Source: Macrostomum hystrix (lineage: Eukaryota > Platyhelminthes > Macrostomidae). From it: a stretch of DNA of 64,000 bases. The position numbers and the translations under genes were made by a program. Of the stretch, positions 11,451-22,235 are shown piece by piece. The stretch lies in assembly GCA_950097015.1 (NCBI GenBank), contig CATNEN010000003.1:9529501-9593500 (forward strand), written 5' to 3'. The notes below the pieces were generated by a model. It did no database searches, was not told the DNA's origin, and saw nothing but the letters and a program-made list of their open reading frames with translations. Within the stretch, counting starts at the first letter, position 1. The number at the start of each line of letters is the position of its first letter.

Positions 11451-12104
11451 GGCTTTAGCCTATGTTTGGAGAGGTGAACTTAACAGAAATCGGATCCTGT
11501 TTCTAATGCTGTAATCTGCTGGAAGTTACGCAGCAACTAAAATGTTTGCAGTCCACCTGCAACACTTTTTAAAGCTTCTTGGATTTTAATCTGTGACTGC
11601 CGGTATTATATAAAGACTCTTCCGGGGTAGGGGTAAAGTCCATTGTTAAAGTAAGCAGCAAGTGTTTCTAGCCGGTAGCTAGAGCACTACCTAGGTCGCC
11701 ACCGAGTAATTTTTTTAACATTTTTTGCAAACTGTCCCGCACAGTTTTATTATCAATTCTTTAAAAAAGCTTTATAATGCCATGCCGAGTTTTCTCAGTT
11801 CTCTAACAATATAGCGGCAGGTTTGTTTCGGGGCCACAGACGGTATTCTTTATTCAACATAATTTCTTACGCTCGATACACATTTTACAAATTTAGCAGC
11901 AAGCCCCTCCACCGTCGGAAGGACAGTAAGGCTCCTCCACCGTCGCTACAAAACATACTTTTGCACTTTCAAGGCTCTTGGAGTTAAGAGTTCGATAAAT
12001 TTAGTTCGTTTTCCATTTCAGTTTTCTTATTTAAGCAGAGTTGTTGTCTAAATAAAATATTCTTTTTTTCGCTTTTTTTGCCTTGAACTTTCTATTTTCA
12101 AAGC

Positions 12105-12150
12105 GAATGGTGGAGCGTACGCAGACCCGGACTACAACTCTGTTGAGACC
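12105..12150 (+). pseudogene. Relict of glycosyltransferase exon 2, right arm
   Basis: Mirror of 1289-1336, reading GG-A-YADPDYNSVET and then a stop. It follows a T-rich stretch at 12057-12080 resembling a polypyrimidine tract. Its orientation is opposite to the intact gene on this arm. Confidence 0.6.
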
Positions 12151-12250
12151 TGAACTCGGAAATCGGATTCCTCTTCAAACGAATCGAAATGAGTCAAATT
12201 TTAAGTAACGAAGTTGCTAAATTCGTTATTGTGGGCACTCAATACCATTT

Positions 12251-12399
12251 ACAGCTTGTTGGGCTCATTGTCAGGCAGTGTGCGCTTTCACTGTGCCTTG
12301 GAGGTTGGCCTTTATTGGCGTAAATTGCACCGCAAGCCTCCAAGCCTTCTCTTCGCGGCTGCGCCCCAAATGAAGGACCGCTCTGCCACTCACCCCCTA
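12251..12399 (-). mobile_element. Internally deleted SINE (family I), right arm
   Basis: Mirror of 1042-1190; the tRNA-like head has lost its B-box segment. It shares its internal deletion with the copy at 15335-15477, so all three descend from one insertion. Confidence 0.72.
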
Positions 12400-12479
12400 T
12401 GATACTCCCTTACGATGCGATGAATAAGTTTTTTTCTGCTTGAATTGGCTCTATTCTAGCTTAACTTTATATGTAATTG

Positions 12480-14870
12480 TATAGCTTATTCGAAGTCATC
12501 CACCAGACCCAAAAATCTTTACAGACACAACAGTCAGCACCCAGGAAATTAATAAGGCAGTGAAAAATACTAAAGAAGAAAAAGGCAGCAGGAGTTGACG
12601 GAATGACAAACGAGCACATAATTTATGGCCTCACAGTTATCAAGCCCGCTCTGCAGAAGCTATTCAACTCAATCCTTAGGCTTGGATATACTCCTAAGCA
12701 ATGGTCACTAGCATTGGTAAGCCCAATCTATACTACAAGAAGGGGTCTCGCAGTGATCCAAAAAACTACGCTCGTACCAACTAAGTCCTGCCAGCCATCG
12801 CGAGCCTGTTTGCATCAATTCATCTATGTTTGCATTAATTTACGAGAAATTAGAAGCCCACATCAAAGCCCTGAATTTACTGTCGGCTAGTCAAATAGGA
12901 AACAGAAAAGGCTGCCGGACTTCCGATCACATTGCAACCCTATTGACATTAATTCATAAAAAGAAGAAAAAGAAAAGACCTTTCCATCTAGTTTTGTTTG
13001 ATTTAAAAAGCGCCTTTGACATGGTTCACCACCCAACCCTAGTCACACTGTGACGTTATTAAACTGGCAGACAGAGTCAGGCGTAACTCAATCCCAATTG
13101 TAGTTTAGAGTTCTCGTAATCAGTGTAGCGGTAGCACTTTAATCTTGATCTTCGTTTATTCCCACTGGGACATACGACAAGCAGGGTGATTTGGTCAGGC
13201 GCAGGAGCTGAATGGTAACAAGGCGATAGGTGCAATAATAGTTAGTAGAGAAGTAATTGGCAGGACGAATACTAGTGCAAATAACAGTGGCCGGGACGAG
13301 AGGTTCCAGAGCCGGGTAACAAACAGAGTGGCCGGCGGAAAAGGACAGTGGAGCGCGCGGAAGACAGAGACGGCGACAGAGACAGAGACGGAGCCAGCGC
13401 CAGAGACAGTGAAGCGCGAGTGGGCTCGGGGGCCCGAGTTAAATAAACTAGCCCGCAGAATAAACAGAGCGATCGATAAATCTAGTCAGAAAGAGCTCGC
13501 ACGCTCATTGGTCGGGGTAGTTAACATTGAAACACGCGTTGGCGTGATGTGCATTGGCGTCTACTTACAGTAGTACTCTAACAATTATAAATAATTATAC
13601 GAAACCGCAGAAGTTGGTGATAGTAAAATGACATTAGTTAAACGGCCCAAATAGGTACGCAGGTTGGGAATTAATATTAGCTTCAGCAAGTGACCACGTC
13701 ACAACACGATTAAAGCAGTTGGGCGTGAACCCAGCAATAATAAGTACCATTGAGAGTATGTACTCGAGCGCGAAATTTCACCTTAAGGAGTCAGAAAGCA
13801 CAGCTACTGAGACGTGTCAAATTACTAATGGCGTCAAGCAAGGATGCCCCCTATCTCCACTGCTATTCTCCCTATACATCGACCCGCTAAGCACAATTCT
13901 AAACAACTCATTTCAAAGCCATACCTCCATATTGAATGAAGAAGTAAGCAACCTGCTTTATTGTGACGATTTAGTCATTTTTGGTGAAGACCTTACAGAA
14001 TAACAAAAAGGCCTCGACAAAGTAGCAGATTTTTGCAATACTTATAAATTAGAAATAAACATTGAGAAGACAAAGCTTCTGAGCTGCAATCTCCATTCAA
14101 GGGCAACACATAGACTGTTTTTACATGGTCAACTGGTTGAACCCGTACAGCAGTGGAAATATCTTGGGTTTCACATGAACGTGAAGGGTACAATAGATAC
14201 TCATGCCATAGAACTAGGTAAAAAAGTGGATATCCAATAATGCTTCTGAGAAAGTTGGCGGGATTTCAGAGAGTAAAACACAAACTGCTCATCTTGTTTA
14301 GCACAACTATGATTGAAAGCATAGTTCTCTATGCATCAGAGGCCTGTAGAGCCTTTGTCTCCTGGAAACTGGGTACTTGGGATCGGAACCTTATAGAGAG
14401 AAATAATTTTAGAATCTGCAAGTCGATTCTGCAAGTTAGTCCAAACACTGACAGCAATGGTGCTCGGTCCGAATTAGGAAGACTACCACTATTATATAGT
14501 ATTCAAGAAAGAAGCCTTCAATACTGGTCCTCAATTCGGAGCCGACCAGACTCCATCATCGCGAAATTGACGAGAGTTACAGAATACAGCGATGTTGGCA
14601 TTGGGGAAAAATGAATAGTGAAGTAATGCGGAATTGTCAACAGACTAGAAAAACAAAGTCCATCAAAACGCACAGAGAGAACTTTGAGTCAGAGTTTCGA
14701 AGGCACTGGACTCAGAGGATGGAAAAATCAGCCAAGCTCAGCCACTTCTATTACACATTTAAGAAAGATCTCTTTAGAGAAGTGCATACCACTTTCTCTG
14801 TGAATTTATTTCTAATTGGAACATAAACTGACCAATCGCATCCGTTTATTATCCGTTAACTAATAAAACT
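12480..14870 (+). pseudogene. Degenerate non-LTR retrotransposon (LINE), split by an LTR
   Basis: Reverse transcriptase pieces lie in order on the plus strand. 12540-13048 carries the N-terminal part (GVDGMTNEHI, ILRLGYTPKQWSLALVSPIY, ASQIGNRKGCRTSDHIATL, LVLFDLKSAFDMVHHPTLVT). After the inserted LTR, 13704-14003 continues with RLKQLGVNPAIISTIESMYS, NGVKQGCPLSPLLFSLYIDP and the active-site box YCDDLVIF. 14010-14830 carries the C-terminal part in shifted frames. The family's usual F/YXDD is present as YCDD. Frameshifts and in-frame stops mean it is dead. The 5' end is truncated (no endonuclease seen). A related older copy is at 24283-24770. Confidence 0.88.
13049..13703 (-). mobile_element. 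Solo LTR (655 bp) inserted in the LINE
   Basis: Begins TGTGACG and ends CGTCACA, a perfect 7-base terminal inverted repeat with the TG...CA ends of LTRs. It is flanked by the 4-base repeat ACAC (13045-13048 and 13704-13707). Removing it and one ACAC restores the LINE reading frame across the site (the VT-RLKQLG junction). On the minus strand a TATTTAA box near 13442 and AATAAA near 13158 are placed as expected for promoter and polyadenylation signals, so the element is oriented minus. No gag or pol is nearby, hence a solo LTR. Confidence 0.92.
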
Positions 14871-15008
14871 TTGAAGACAAATGAGAAAATGTATGCCATT
14901 CTTTAACCCATGGAATTCACTAACAAGGAATCACAAGATTTTAGTGGCAAATATAAGTCAGTAGCAATCCACAAAGCGTCTGCATAATGCTAAACGAGTT
15001 ATTTGTAG
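14871..15008. other. Short intergenic stretch
   Basis: AT-rich DNA between the LINE 3' end and the third duplicated segment. No gene or recognised element. Confidence 0.5.
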
Positions 15009-15477
15009 TACGGCTCCTCCACCGTCGCTACAAAACATACTTTTGCACTTTCAAGGCTCTTGGAGTTAAGAGTTCGATAAATTTAGTTCGTTTTCCATTT
15101 CAGTTTTCTTATTTAAGCAGAGTTGTTGTCTAAATAAAATATTCTTTTTTTCGCTTTTTTTGCTTTGAACTTTCTATTTTCAAAGCGAATGGTGGAGTGT
15201 ACGCAGACCCGGACTACAACTCTGTTGAGACCTGAACTCGGAAATCGGATTCCTCTTCAAACGAATCGAAATGAGTCAAATTTTAAGTAACGAAGTTGCT
15301 AAATTCGTTATTGTGGGCACTCAATACCATTTACAGCTTGTTGGGCTCATTGTCAGGCAGTGTGCGCTTTCACTGTGCCTTGGAGGTTGGCCTTTATTGG
15401 CGTAAATTGCACCGCAAGCCTCCAAGCCTTCTCTTCGCGGCTGCGCCCCAAATGAAGGACCGCTCTGCCACTCACCC
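15009..15477 (+). repeat. Third copy of an arm segment
   Basis: Matches 11929-12397 (right arm) and, in reverse, about 1044-1512 (left arm), with a few substitutions. It includes the exon-2 relict (15189-15232; here GGVYADPDY) and the deleted SINE (15335-15477, minus). Homology stops exactly after CCACTCACCCC. It has the same orientation as the broken glycosyltransferase that follows, unlike in the arms, so the order and orientation were rearranged. Confidence 0.9.
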
Positions 15478-15710
15478 CAGACACGAATCCAATCGAGATT
15501 TGGGCGAGCTAAAGCGCAGCATTCGAAAAGAGAATGCACCACAGAATTTTGCGGAGCTGCGTCACGCCATTGCAAACGCTTGGCAGCAACTTCCACAGGA
15601 CTTTCTGCGCCGCCTCATCTTGGGGATGCCCCGCTGAGTCGCCTCTCTTCTGCTTGCGAGGGGATCCCACACGCGGTATTATGCATTGCGAGTCTAACTG
15701 CATATAGAAA
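15474..15710 (+). pseudogene. Tc1/mariner transposase C-terminal remnant
   Basis: The plus strand reads PDTNPIE, then after a frameshift LGELKRSIRK, ELRHAIANAWQQLPQDFLRR and LILGMPRR, then VASLLLARGSHTRY. This is the usual end of Tc1-like transposases: the NPIE-W-ELKR region with the last catalytic acidic residue, the PQ...LI-SMPRR segment and a G-HTRY-like tail. The rest of the gene is missing. It abuts the third arm copy exactly where homology ends. It is not functional. Confidence 0.85.
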
Positions 15711-16049
15711 AAATAAACTTGTGGTTTTGTACGACTGGCGTTATTATTGATTCAATCACCCTTCCCTCACCCGTGTTGACAGAGATAGGGTCTAAGAAAC
15801 GGTATTCGAACATGCGCGACGGTCGCCTAATAGGCAACTCCGAACATGTTCTTTGTTCCGAGAACATGTTCTTTTAAATTAATAAGGCTACTTAATGTAT
15901 ATTAATAAATTAATAACATGAAGAAAAAACTATGCCTTCCTTGGCATGAGGTCAACAAACAAGACAGAGTTAAACCATGTGTGTGTTAAACCATACTAGA
16001 CATAGCACTCCACTAGACATAGCAATCCGCAGAACTCCACCTGATTTAC
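15711..16049. other. Spacer before third glycosyltransferase copy
   Basis: No gene seen. A short inverted pair, GAACATGTTCT / AGAACATGTTC, lies near 15842-15876; it is a perfect palindromic hexamer context but without known meaning here. Confidence 0.5.
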
Positions 16050-17107
16050 TGTACAGTTCGGTGGAGTGTACGCAGACATGGACTACACTCTGGTGCGACC
16101 ACTGGACCGGTTTCTCAAGTACCCGGCCACTGTGCCGATAACAGCGGAGGCCATCGCAATGATCTACTTCGGCATGAAGTGGCCTCCAGATCGACTGGGC
16201 AACCCGGCTCTGATGATCTCGGAGCCGCAGCACGGCCGTTCTTCTTCTTCTGCATCCTGCAGTTGGCTGCCAACCCGACTCAAGACATTTTCAAGTTTGC
16301 CGGTCCTCTCGGCCTCTCCGCCATGGTGAACAAGTTTTCCACCGACTTCCCGATCACGGAAGAACCCACCGGCATCGTGCTCGTACCACCGTCGCGAGCC
16401 TTTGAGGCATTCGCCAACAACAGCTTCATTAGCAGCACGACTACTTACAAGAAAGGCTGGATAAAAAGTCTTAGCTTTCAGTGCAAAAGTATCAGCGCAT
16501 CAATGACCTCCGCTGTACAGCTGAAGGAATACTGCAAGGATGTGTACAACATGGATCCGATCACGAACAAAAGCGACATCGCCTACGCTCTCCATGACAC
16601 AAAGAAGCTCCGTACGTCCTACAGCCGATTGGGCTTGTTATGGCGATCGTGCAATTATTCTGGAAGTTTCTTCCAGGAAGTATTCATTTGTTATAATGCG
16701 TGAGTTCATTTGTTTATTCCAGAATCTTCTGGACCCTTCTCTCGTGTGCGCGCGTGCCATGTATGGTATCCTTCTGGAAAGTTCCCGGGCCCCCCTCTGG
16801 AAAGTCCCCACTCGCGCTCCCGCCTATCAATAGAAACTCCACGCGCAGTCATAACCAAAACTTCTTTGGGGTCCTCCAGCTAATTATTGCTAGCCCAGAC
16901 TACTACAAATACACGCTTCAAGCAAATGTACTGCCGAGTGCTTGCTATCGGCGCACATCCGTTTTAACTATAACTCTACTACACGGAGCCTCTGCAGTGT
17001 TCGTTATTTGCAAGGATACTACAGGGCTCACCACAGTTCTCTGAGAATAATTGGAGGACATCAGAAGCGTGATACCTAACATCATAATGGCCAGTGAAAT
17101 GTTCTGA
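16050..17107 (+). pseudogene. Broken third glycosyltransferase copy (exon 2 only)
   Basis: From the acceptor-like CTGTACAG at about 16050 it matches exon 2 of the intact copies (GGVYADMDYTLVRPLDRFLKY onward). It is a pseudogene on four grounds. Exon 1 is absent. A 2-base insertion near 16233 shifts the frame in the EPQH-PFFFF region. A 388-bp LTR interrupts it at 16636-17023. The last 25 codons carry a further insertion near 17047 before the MASEMF-like end and stop. The middle residue of DXD is M instead of L; both aspartates remain. Its 3' flank retains the AGTAAAAGTATATAAGT segment, with about 300 bases deleted relative to the intact copies. Confidence 0.9.
16636..17023 (+). mobile_element. 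Solo LTR (388 bp) in the pseudogene
   Basis: Starts TGTTATGG and ends ATACTACA (TG...CA), with the 5-base target repeat GGGCT on both sides (16631-16635, 17024-17028). Removing it rejoins the coding match exactly. It has no sequence in common with the 655-bp LTR, so it is a second family. Orientation is not certain. Confidence 0.9.
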
Positions 17108-18143
17108 AAAACGACATTCGTGCAGTGTGTTCTTTTTATTTTTGTTCGTGGTATTGGGACGTGCTCTAGGCATTTTTTACCTTTGCCAGTTTATCCTTTT
17201 AAGCATAAGTAAAAGTATATAAGTAAAAGACTAAGTCTAAAATTCCATCCTGGTGCACCCGTCGGGCCGGGTTTCTAGATTTACTCTTACCCAGCGCTCA
17301 ACCAACCTCACTGCAGGAGTGAAGCGAGTTTAAACCAAGAACCACTAGAAGAAGACTATCTCGTGGTCTTGTAAGCTGTGAACAATAACCTATTATAGAG
17401 TTTATTCGGTGATACGTTTTTTATAGTGTATATAATGATGTGAAGTGTATTTACTAAGCATTATTCCCAAACATACGATTATGTAAATAACAGTTTTTTA
17501 GGAACTTTCTTAGAACTTTTAGTTATTTAAAAACGTATTTGCCCGCTTTTCAATCTCCTTGTCCTCTTCGTCAGCATTGTGACGTTGTCTCTCTAATTTA
17601 ATGTAATTTTAATATGCTATTACTAATTAAGTGCATTATTTTCGTTAGCTATATTTTTTAGGGATATTTATTCGGTTTTCCATATATATTTATAATGGTT
17701 TTGTTTTAGTGTACTACATAGTCGTAGTTCGTATTCAAATGTGCTAATTAGGCCTTTCCAGGAAGGCTCCCAACCCCCCGTGCCTGGTTCTGGTTCTACG
17801 ACTGAGTGCTGGCTATTATTTAAGTCTGGCTAATTTCAACTGTAGCCGTAACTGCTTTCAAGTGAATCGTGATTCATCTAACATATCTCTAAGTCATATA
17901 GCCAGCATTCACCGTTAAGCGATCTCGTTATTTGAAGACCCAATTTACTGCCGAATAATAATTTACCTTACTGCTATTCAAATAGACCGAACCGCTACGC
18001 CTATACATTGGGACCGAAACTTCGTCATAGCATGGTCACTGAAAAAGCTAAAACATATAAGCCTAGGCCAAAATATATGAAGACACGATGGAGAAATCAA
18101 CTTTCTCACTTATTTATTTTTTTAACGTTGAAGTTATTAACTT
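17108..18143. other. Intergenic, no gene seen
   Basis: 17108-17285 is the remaining 3' flank of the glycosyltransferase pseudogene. Beyond that the DNA is AT-rich and single copy, with no supported coding region or element up to the foldback element. Confidence 0.6.
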
Positions 18144-18289
18144 ATAACTTAACGTTGGCGACATTTTACCGCGCGGTAAAAACCGCTAACTTTACCGCAT
18201 AGTAATGTCAACACATTACCCTGCGGTAAAGTTAGCGGTTTTTTCCGCACTGTTTATAACATCTAAAAAACCGCAGTGTTTAAATAACC

Positions 18290-19430
18290 TCGATCATTGC
18301 AGGCTTTGACTATGCGGTGAACTATGCGGAATTTACCGCACTGTTTAAATAACCTCATTTCAGGCTTTGACTATGCGGTGAACTATGCGGTTTTTTCCGC
18401 ACTGTTTAAATAACCTCATTTCAGGCTTTGACTATGCGGTGAACTATGCGGTTTTTTCCGCACTGTTTAAATAACCTCGATCATTGCAGGCTTTGACTAT
18501 GCGGTGGAGGACTATGCGGAATTTACCGCACTGTTTAAATAACCTCATTTCAGGCTTTGACTATGCGGTGGACTATGCGGTTTTTTCCGCACTGTTTAAA
18601 TAACCTCATTTCAGGCTTTGACTATGCGGTGAACTATGCGGTTTTTTTCCGCACTGTTTAAATAACCTCATTTCAGGCTTTGACTATGCGGTGAACTATG
18701 CGGTTTTTTCCGCACTGTTTAAATAACCTCATTTCTGGCTTTGACTATGCGGTGAACTATGCGGTTTTTTCCGCACTGTTTAAATAACCTCATTTCAGGC
18801 TTTGACTATGCGGTGAACTATGCGGTTTTTTCCGCACTGTTTATAACATCTAAAAAACCGCAGTGTTTAAATAACCTCGATCATTGCAGGCTTTGACTAT
18901 GCGGTGGAGGACTATGCGGAATTTACCGCACTGTTTAAATAACCTCATTTCAGGCTTTGACTATGCGGTGGACTATGCGGTTTTTTCCGCACTGTTTAAA
19001 TAACCTCATTTCAGGCTTTGACTATGCGGTGAACTATGCGGTTTTTTTCCGCACTGTTTAAATAACCTCATTTCAGGCTTTGACTATGCGGTGAACTATG
19101 CGGTTTTTTCCGCACTGTTTATAACATCTAAAAAACCGCAGTGTTTAAATAACCTCGATCATTGCAGGCTTTGACTATGCGGTGGAGGACTATGCGGAAT
19201 TTACCGCACTGTTTAAATAACCTCATTTCAGGCTTTGACTATGCGGTGGACTATGCGGTTTTTTCCGCACTGTTTAAATAACCTCATTTCAGGCTTTGAC
19301 TATGCGGTGGACTATGCGGAATTTACCGCACTGTTTAAATAACCTCATTTCAGGCTCTGACTATGCCGTGAACTATGCGGTTTTTTCCCCACTGTTTAAA
19401 TAACCTCATTTCAGGCTTTGACTATGCGGT
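18290..19430. repeat. 61-62 bp tandem array, left end of foldback element
   Basis: About 18 units. Each unit has TTTGACTATGCGGTG, then ACTATGCGG, then a T-rich or AATTTA spacer, CCGCACTGTTTAAATAACCT, and CATTTCAGGC. Some units carry the alternative GATCATTGCAGG end, and three carry an added TAACATCTAAAAAACCGCAG segment at about 18260, 18842 and 19123, giving a higher-order period of several units. The GCGG/CCGC pairs give each unit its own small inverted repeat. Confidence 0.95.
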
Positions 19431-19655
19431 CTCGCGCTCCAGAGGTGTAGACTGGCTTAAGTTTTTGAACGGCGCGCCAGGCCTGGGTCTTCTTGTCCGC
19501 GATGATCACATCCGGGCTCATCACCGGGACACCCAAGTAGCGGAAGTCGCTGCACGCCGCGATGACCTCACCGTTGGGCAGGGCCAGGGGCGGTGGGTCC
19601 TCAAATCCCAGGTGTAGTACCTCCATCTTGCTGCCGTTGACGGTCAAAGTGAGTG
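19411..19655 (-). pseudogene. LINE reverse transcriptase fragment inside foldback element
   Basis: The minus strand reads INGSKMEVLHLGFED-like sequence, then LPNGEVIAACSDFRYLGVPV, then AWRAVQKLKPVY. These are the conserved segments after the YXDD box in non-LTR reverse transcriptases (the FRYLG motif and the A-W-A helix). It is only about 75 codons long. It differs from the LINE at 12480-14870. It starts directly at the array end (the GCGGT / CTCGCGCTCC junction), suggesting insertion into or capture by the element. Confidence 0.8.
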
Positions 19656-22020
19656 TGAGCCGCTGAGTGTCAAAGAATAAAAATAACTAACCAACTGCTT
19701 GGAGCTTAGACCGTTTGACTAAGTTTATTCTTAGCTGGATAGCTGAGACAATGACCATTACACTAGTCAAGTTAGTAAGTTATTAAATAAAAATAATATA
19801 TGAAATTATTTAATTAAATTATTTAATTAAAGGAAGTTAATGTTAATAATTTATTTTAATTTTTATTATTTATTAATTTCTTATTACTAATTAAGTATAC
19901 TAATTTCAAAATTATCACTTTCAGCGGCCTTGCATGAAGCCGTAACAACAGATTCATAGCAGAATGATCTACAATGTACCGCTTCTCAGAGAATAATATT
20001 AGGTCACGTGCAAATAACAGCTTGACAAAAAGAAAATTTGAAGTGCGTGACCAACTTAAAATTATACAACGAAGCTTTAGCTGATTGAATTAAAACAATA
20101 TTTTAGTAGTGGTGCCTTTAGAATAATCGGATGCTGCAAGATATTTATTTACCATCGGAATTTTGCAAAACCCAAAATAACATACAAGAAGTAAGTCCGA
20201 TTCGTCTTATTCTCAGTATCACAAAATTCCGGGTCAAATTCAGAAAGCACACGCGAAAAAATGTGAACGAAGGGTTTTGTCTAGAACTTTCGAACCATTT
20301 GATCAAAATGCTTAATTTTGCACAGAGTTGTATAAAAATATGTGCTTGAGGTGGTACAAATGTGGTACAGGCTGTACGAGCGTATGTATTCTATTTTTGG
20401 AGAGAGAAGACCATTTGCTACCGGGAATGACTTCATTAAAACTTCAGACGATGATTTCTTACTTATTAAAGCTTGTTCAGATCAACTTTTGAGCTCAAAA
20501 GATGCACATTTTGCTGAAATTTTATAAATTAAAAAACGGTACAGGAATCTAGTCAAAAGCAAGGACGCTAGTGATCAGCCCAATGCCAGCCGCACCGATT
20601 TTTTTAAATCCGGAAATATATTTGAAGGCTTTAAAAGTGACATGAATAGCAATATGAAGATGATTTGACGTGTGGTACAATTAAATCTTGTCAAAATCTA
20701 TTAGAAAAGACGGATTTTGCAAGTGGTACAAGTGATTTAAAAAAGTGATGCGGCTGGGTTGCGGCTAGAGATACGTCGGTGCATTGCGCTAGAATATGTC
20801 GGATATTGCCGTGCGTTGGTCCCTGTTGAAAAATGGGATGTTCTAATATCAGCAATCGTCAATATCGGTGCTATGGCCGTGTCAAGACCAAATAATATTT
20901 TGTTCCTGTTTCTGAAAATATGCTAGTGCTAAAAAGGAGAACCGGTATAAAAGATGTAGGGAAATTCTATAATATAGTTTTTAAGAAAACACACATTATA
21001 TTAAATAATGTAGTCAGTAAATACACTATACCAGATATAAGACAGCATATATTGCTTAAGTATAATAGAGTCTGACCAAGCCTAGATTTTAGTTGAGTTA
21101 AGTACTTGGTTGTGTATTTTGTTCTTAATTTAAGCAATTCAAGTCAGATTCAAGTAGGCACTGGTGTCTTTACTCTCCAGTCCTTGCTGGGCGTTTTTAG
21201 TAGATCAGATCAGGTCACAGCCTCAAAAAAACTAACCAAAAACTTAAACACATTCTTACTCAGTTATTAGTGATTTGCTTTACGCCACACTGGCGCATTT
21301 ATTTGTCTCACGTGAATTGCAGTCCTTTATACACACATTTTTTTAAATGAATGATTTCATTTGACAGAATATTATTATATTGATTATTCTACATACTTCA
21401 AAAATTTACTGCATTTAAACAAAGAGCATGGGTACAAATTTGACTTTTTAATAATAAAAGCATCCATATGCCGGCCTACTACAATCAGTATTTCGTTACT
21501 TAACTTTGCATGGCAATATTCAATTTTTTAAATATCATTTACGTAATAATAATAAGTAATAACTCTCTTTGTAAATGTACGCTACACTGGTGCTTCTAAA
21601 CTAGATTAGGTGGCGTAAGTACCGTGTGCGAGCCCTATTAACAAATCGGTAAATAAATCAAGCACCTGATTTGAGACTAACGAATTTGTAAGAACATTGC
21701 AGTAAAACGAAGGTACCATAAAAAACGTAGCATAAAATAATCAAACTACACTACCACAGTACCTTTCGAAAAAGTATTCCACATAACTCTGTAAAGTTTT
21801 AATCGGGGATTTAAAGGAAGAGACATTGACTGCAATGTCGCTCCGTCATTTGCAATTCAGTCCGTTGACTATAATTTCATAATTTTTGTACCGAAATACG
21901 CCTTGCGTCAGCATCCTGCAGTTACTATTTGCTTACTGTTTTGGCTCTGGACGAGTTTTCGCAGTGGAACTTTTTGTCATTACAGACGTGCACAATGCAA
22001 CAACAAGACTAATTACCACG
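19656..22020. other. Interior of foldback element, no gene recognised
   Basis: AT-rich. Short open frames near 20131-20349 and 20342-20527 are not similar to anything I recognise; the first has a modest run of Lys/Asn-rich sequence. I see no RNase-H-like DDE pattern. A TATA-like TATAAAAG lies at about 20945. If the element ever had a transposase gene it is lost or too decayed to read. Confidence 0.5.
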
Positions 22021-22235
22021 ACTGAAATGCCTGCAATGAGGTTATTTAAACAGTGCGGTAAATTCCGCATAGTTCACCGCATAGTCAAAGCCTGAAATGA
22101 GGTTATTTAAACAGTGCGGAAAAAACCGCATAGTTCACCGCATAGTCAAAGCCTGAAATGAGGTTATTTAAACAGTGCGGTAAATTCCGCATAGTTCACC
22201 GCATAGTCAAAGCCTGCAATGATCGAGGTTATTTA
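22020..22235. repeat. 61-62 bp tandem array, right end of foldback element
   Basis: Three units, the reverse complement of the outermost left units, including the GATCATTGCAGG and TAACATCTAAAAAACCGCAG variants in the matching positions. The left array has expanded to about 18 units while the right has stayed at three. Confidence 0.93.

Larger units (their letters stand above)
8367..13465 (-). repeat. Right arm of large inverted repeat
   Basis: Reverse complement of the left arm. Collinearity starts in the 14-bp satellite (about 8380-8550) and continues without a break to 13465, where the left partner meets the window edge. The gene, LINE, SINE and LTR content is the same as in the left arm. 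The right copy of the satellite is much shorter (about 12 units against about 30), so copy number changed after duplication. The two glycosyltransferase genes face each other across the spacer. Confidence 0.96.

Noticed and set aside
18290-19430. CRISPR-like array
   Set aside because: Units are contiguous 61-62 bp tandem repeats with no variable spacers, inside a transposon end in an animal genome.
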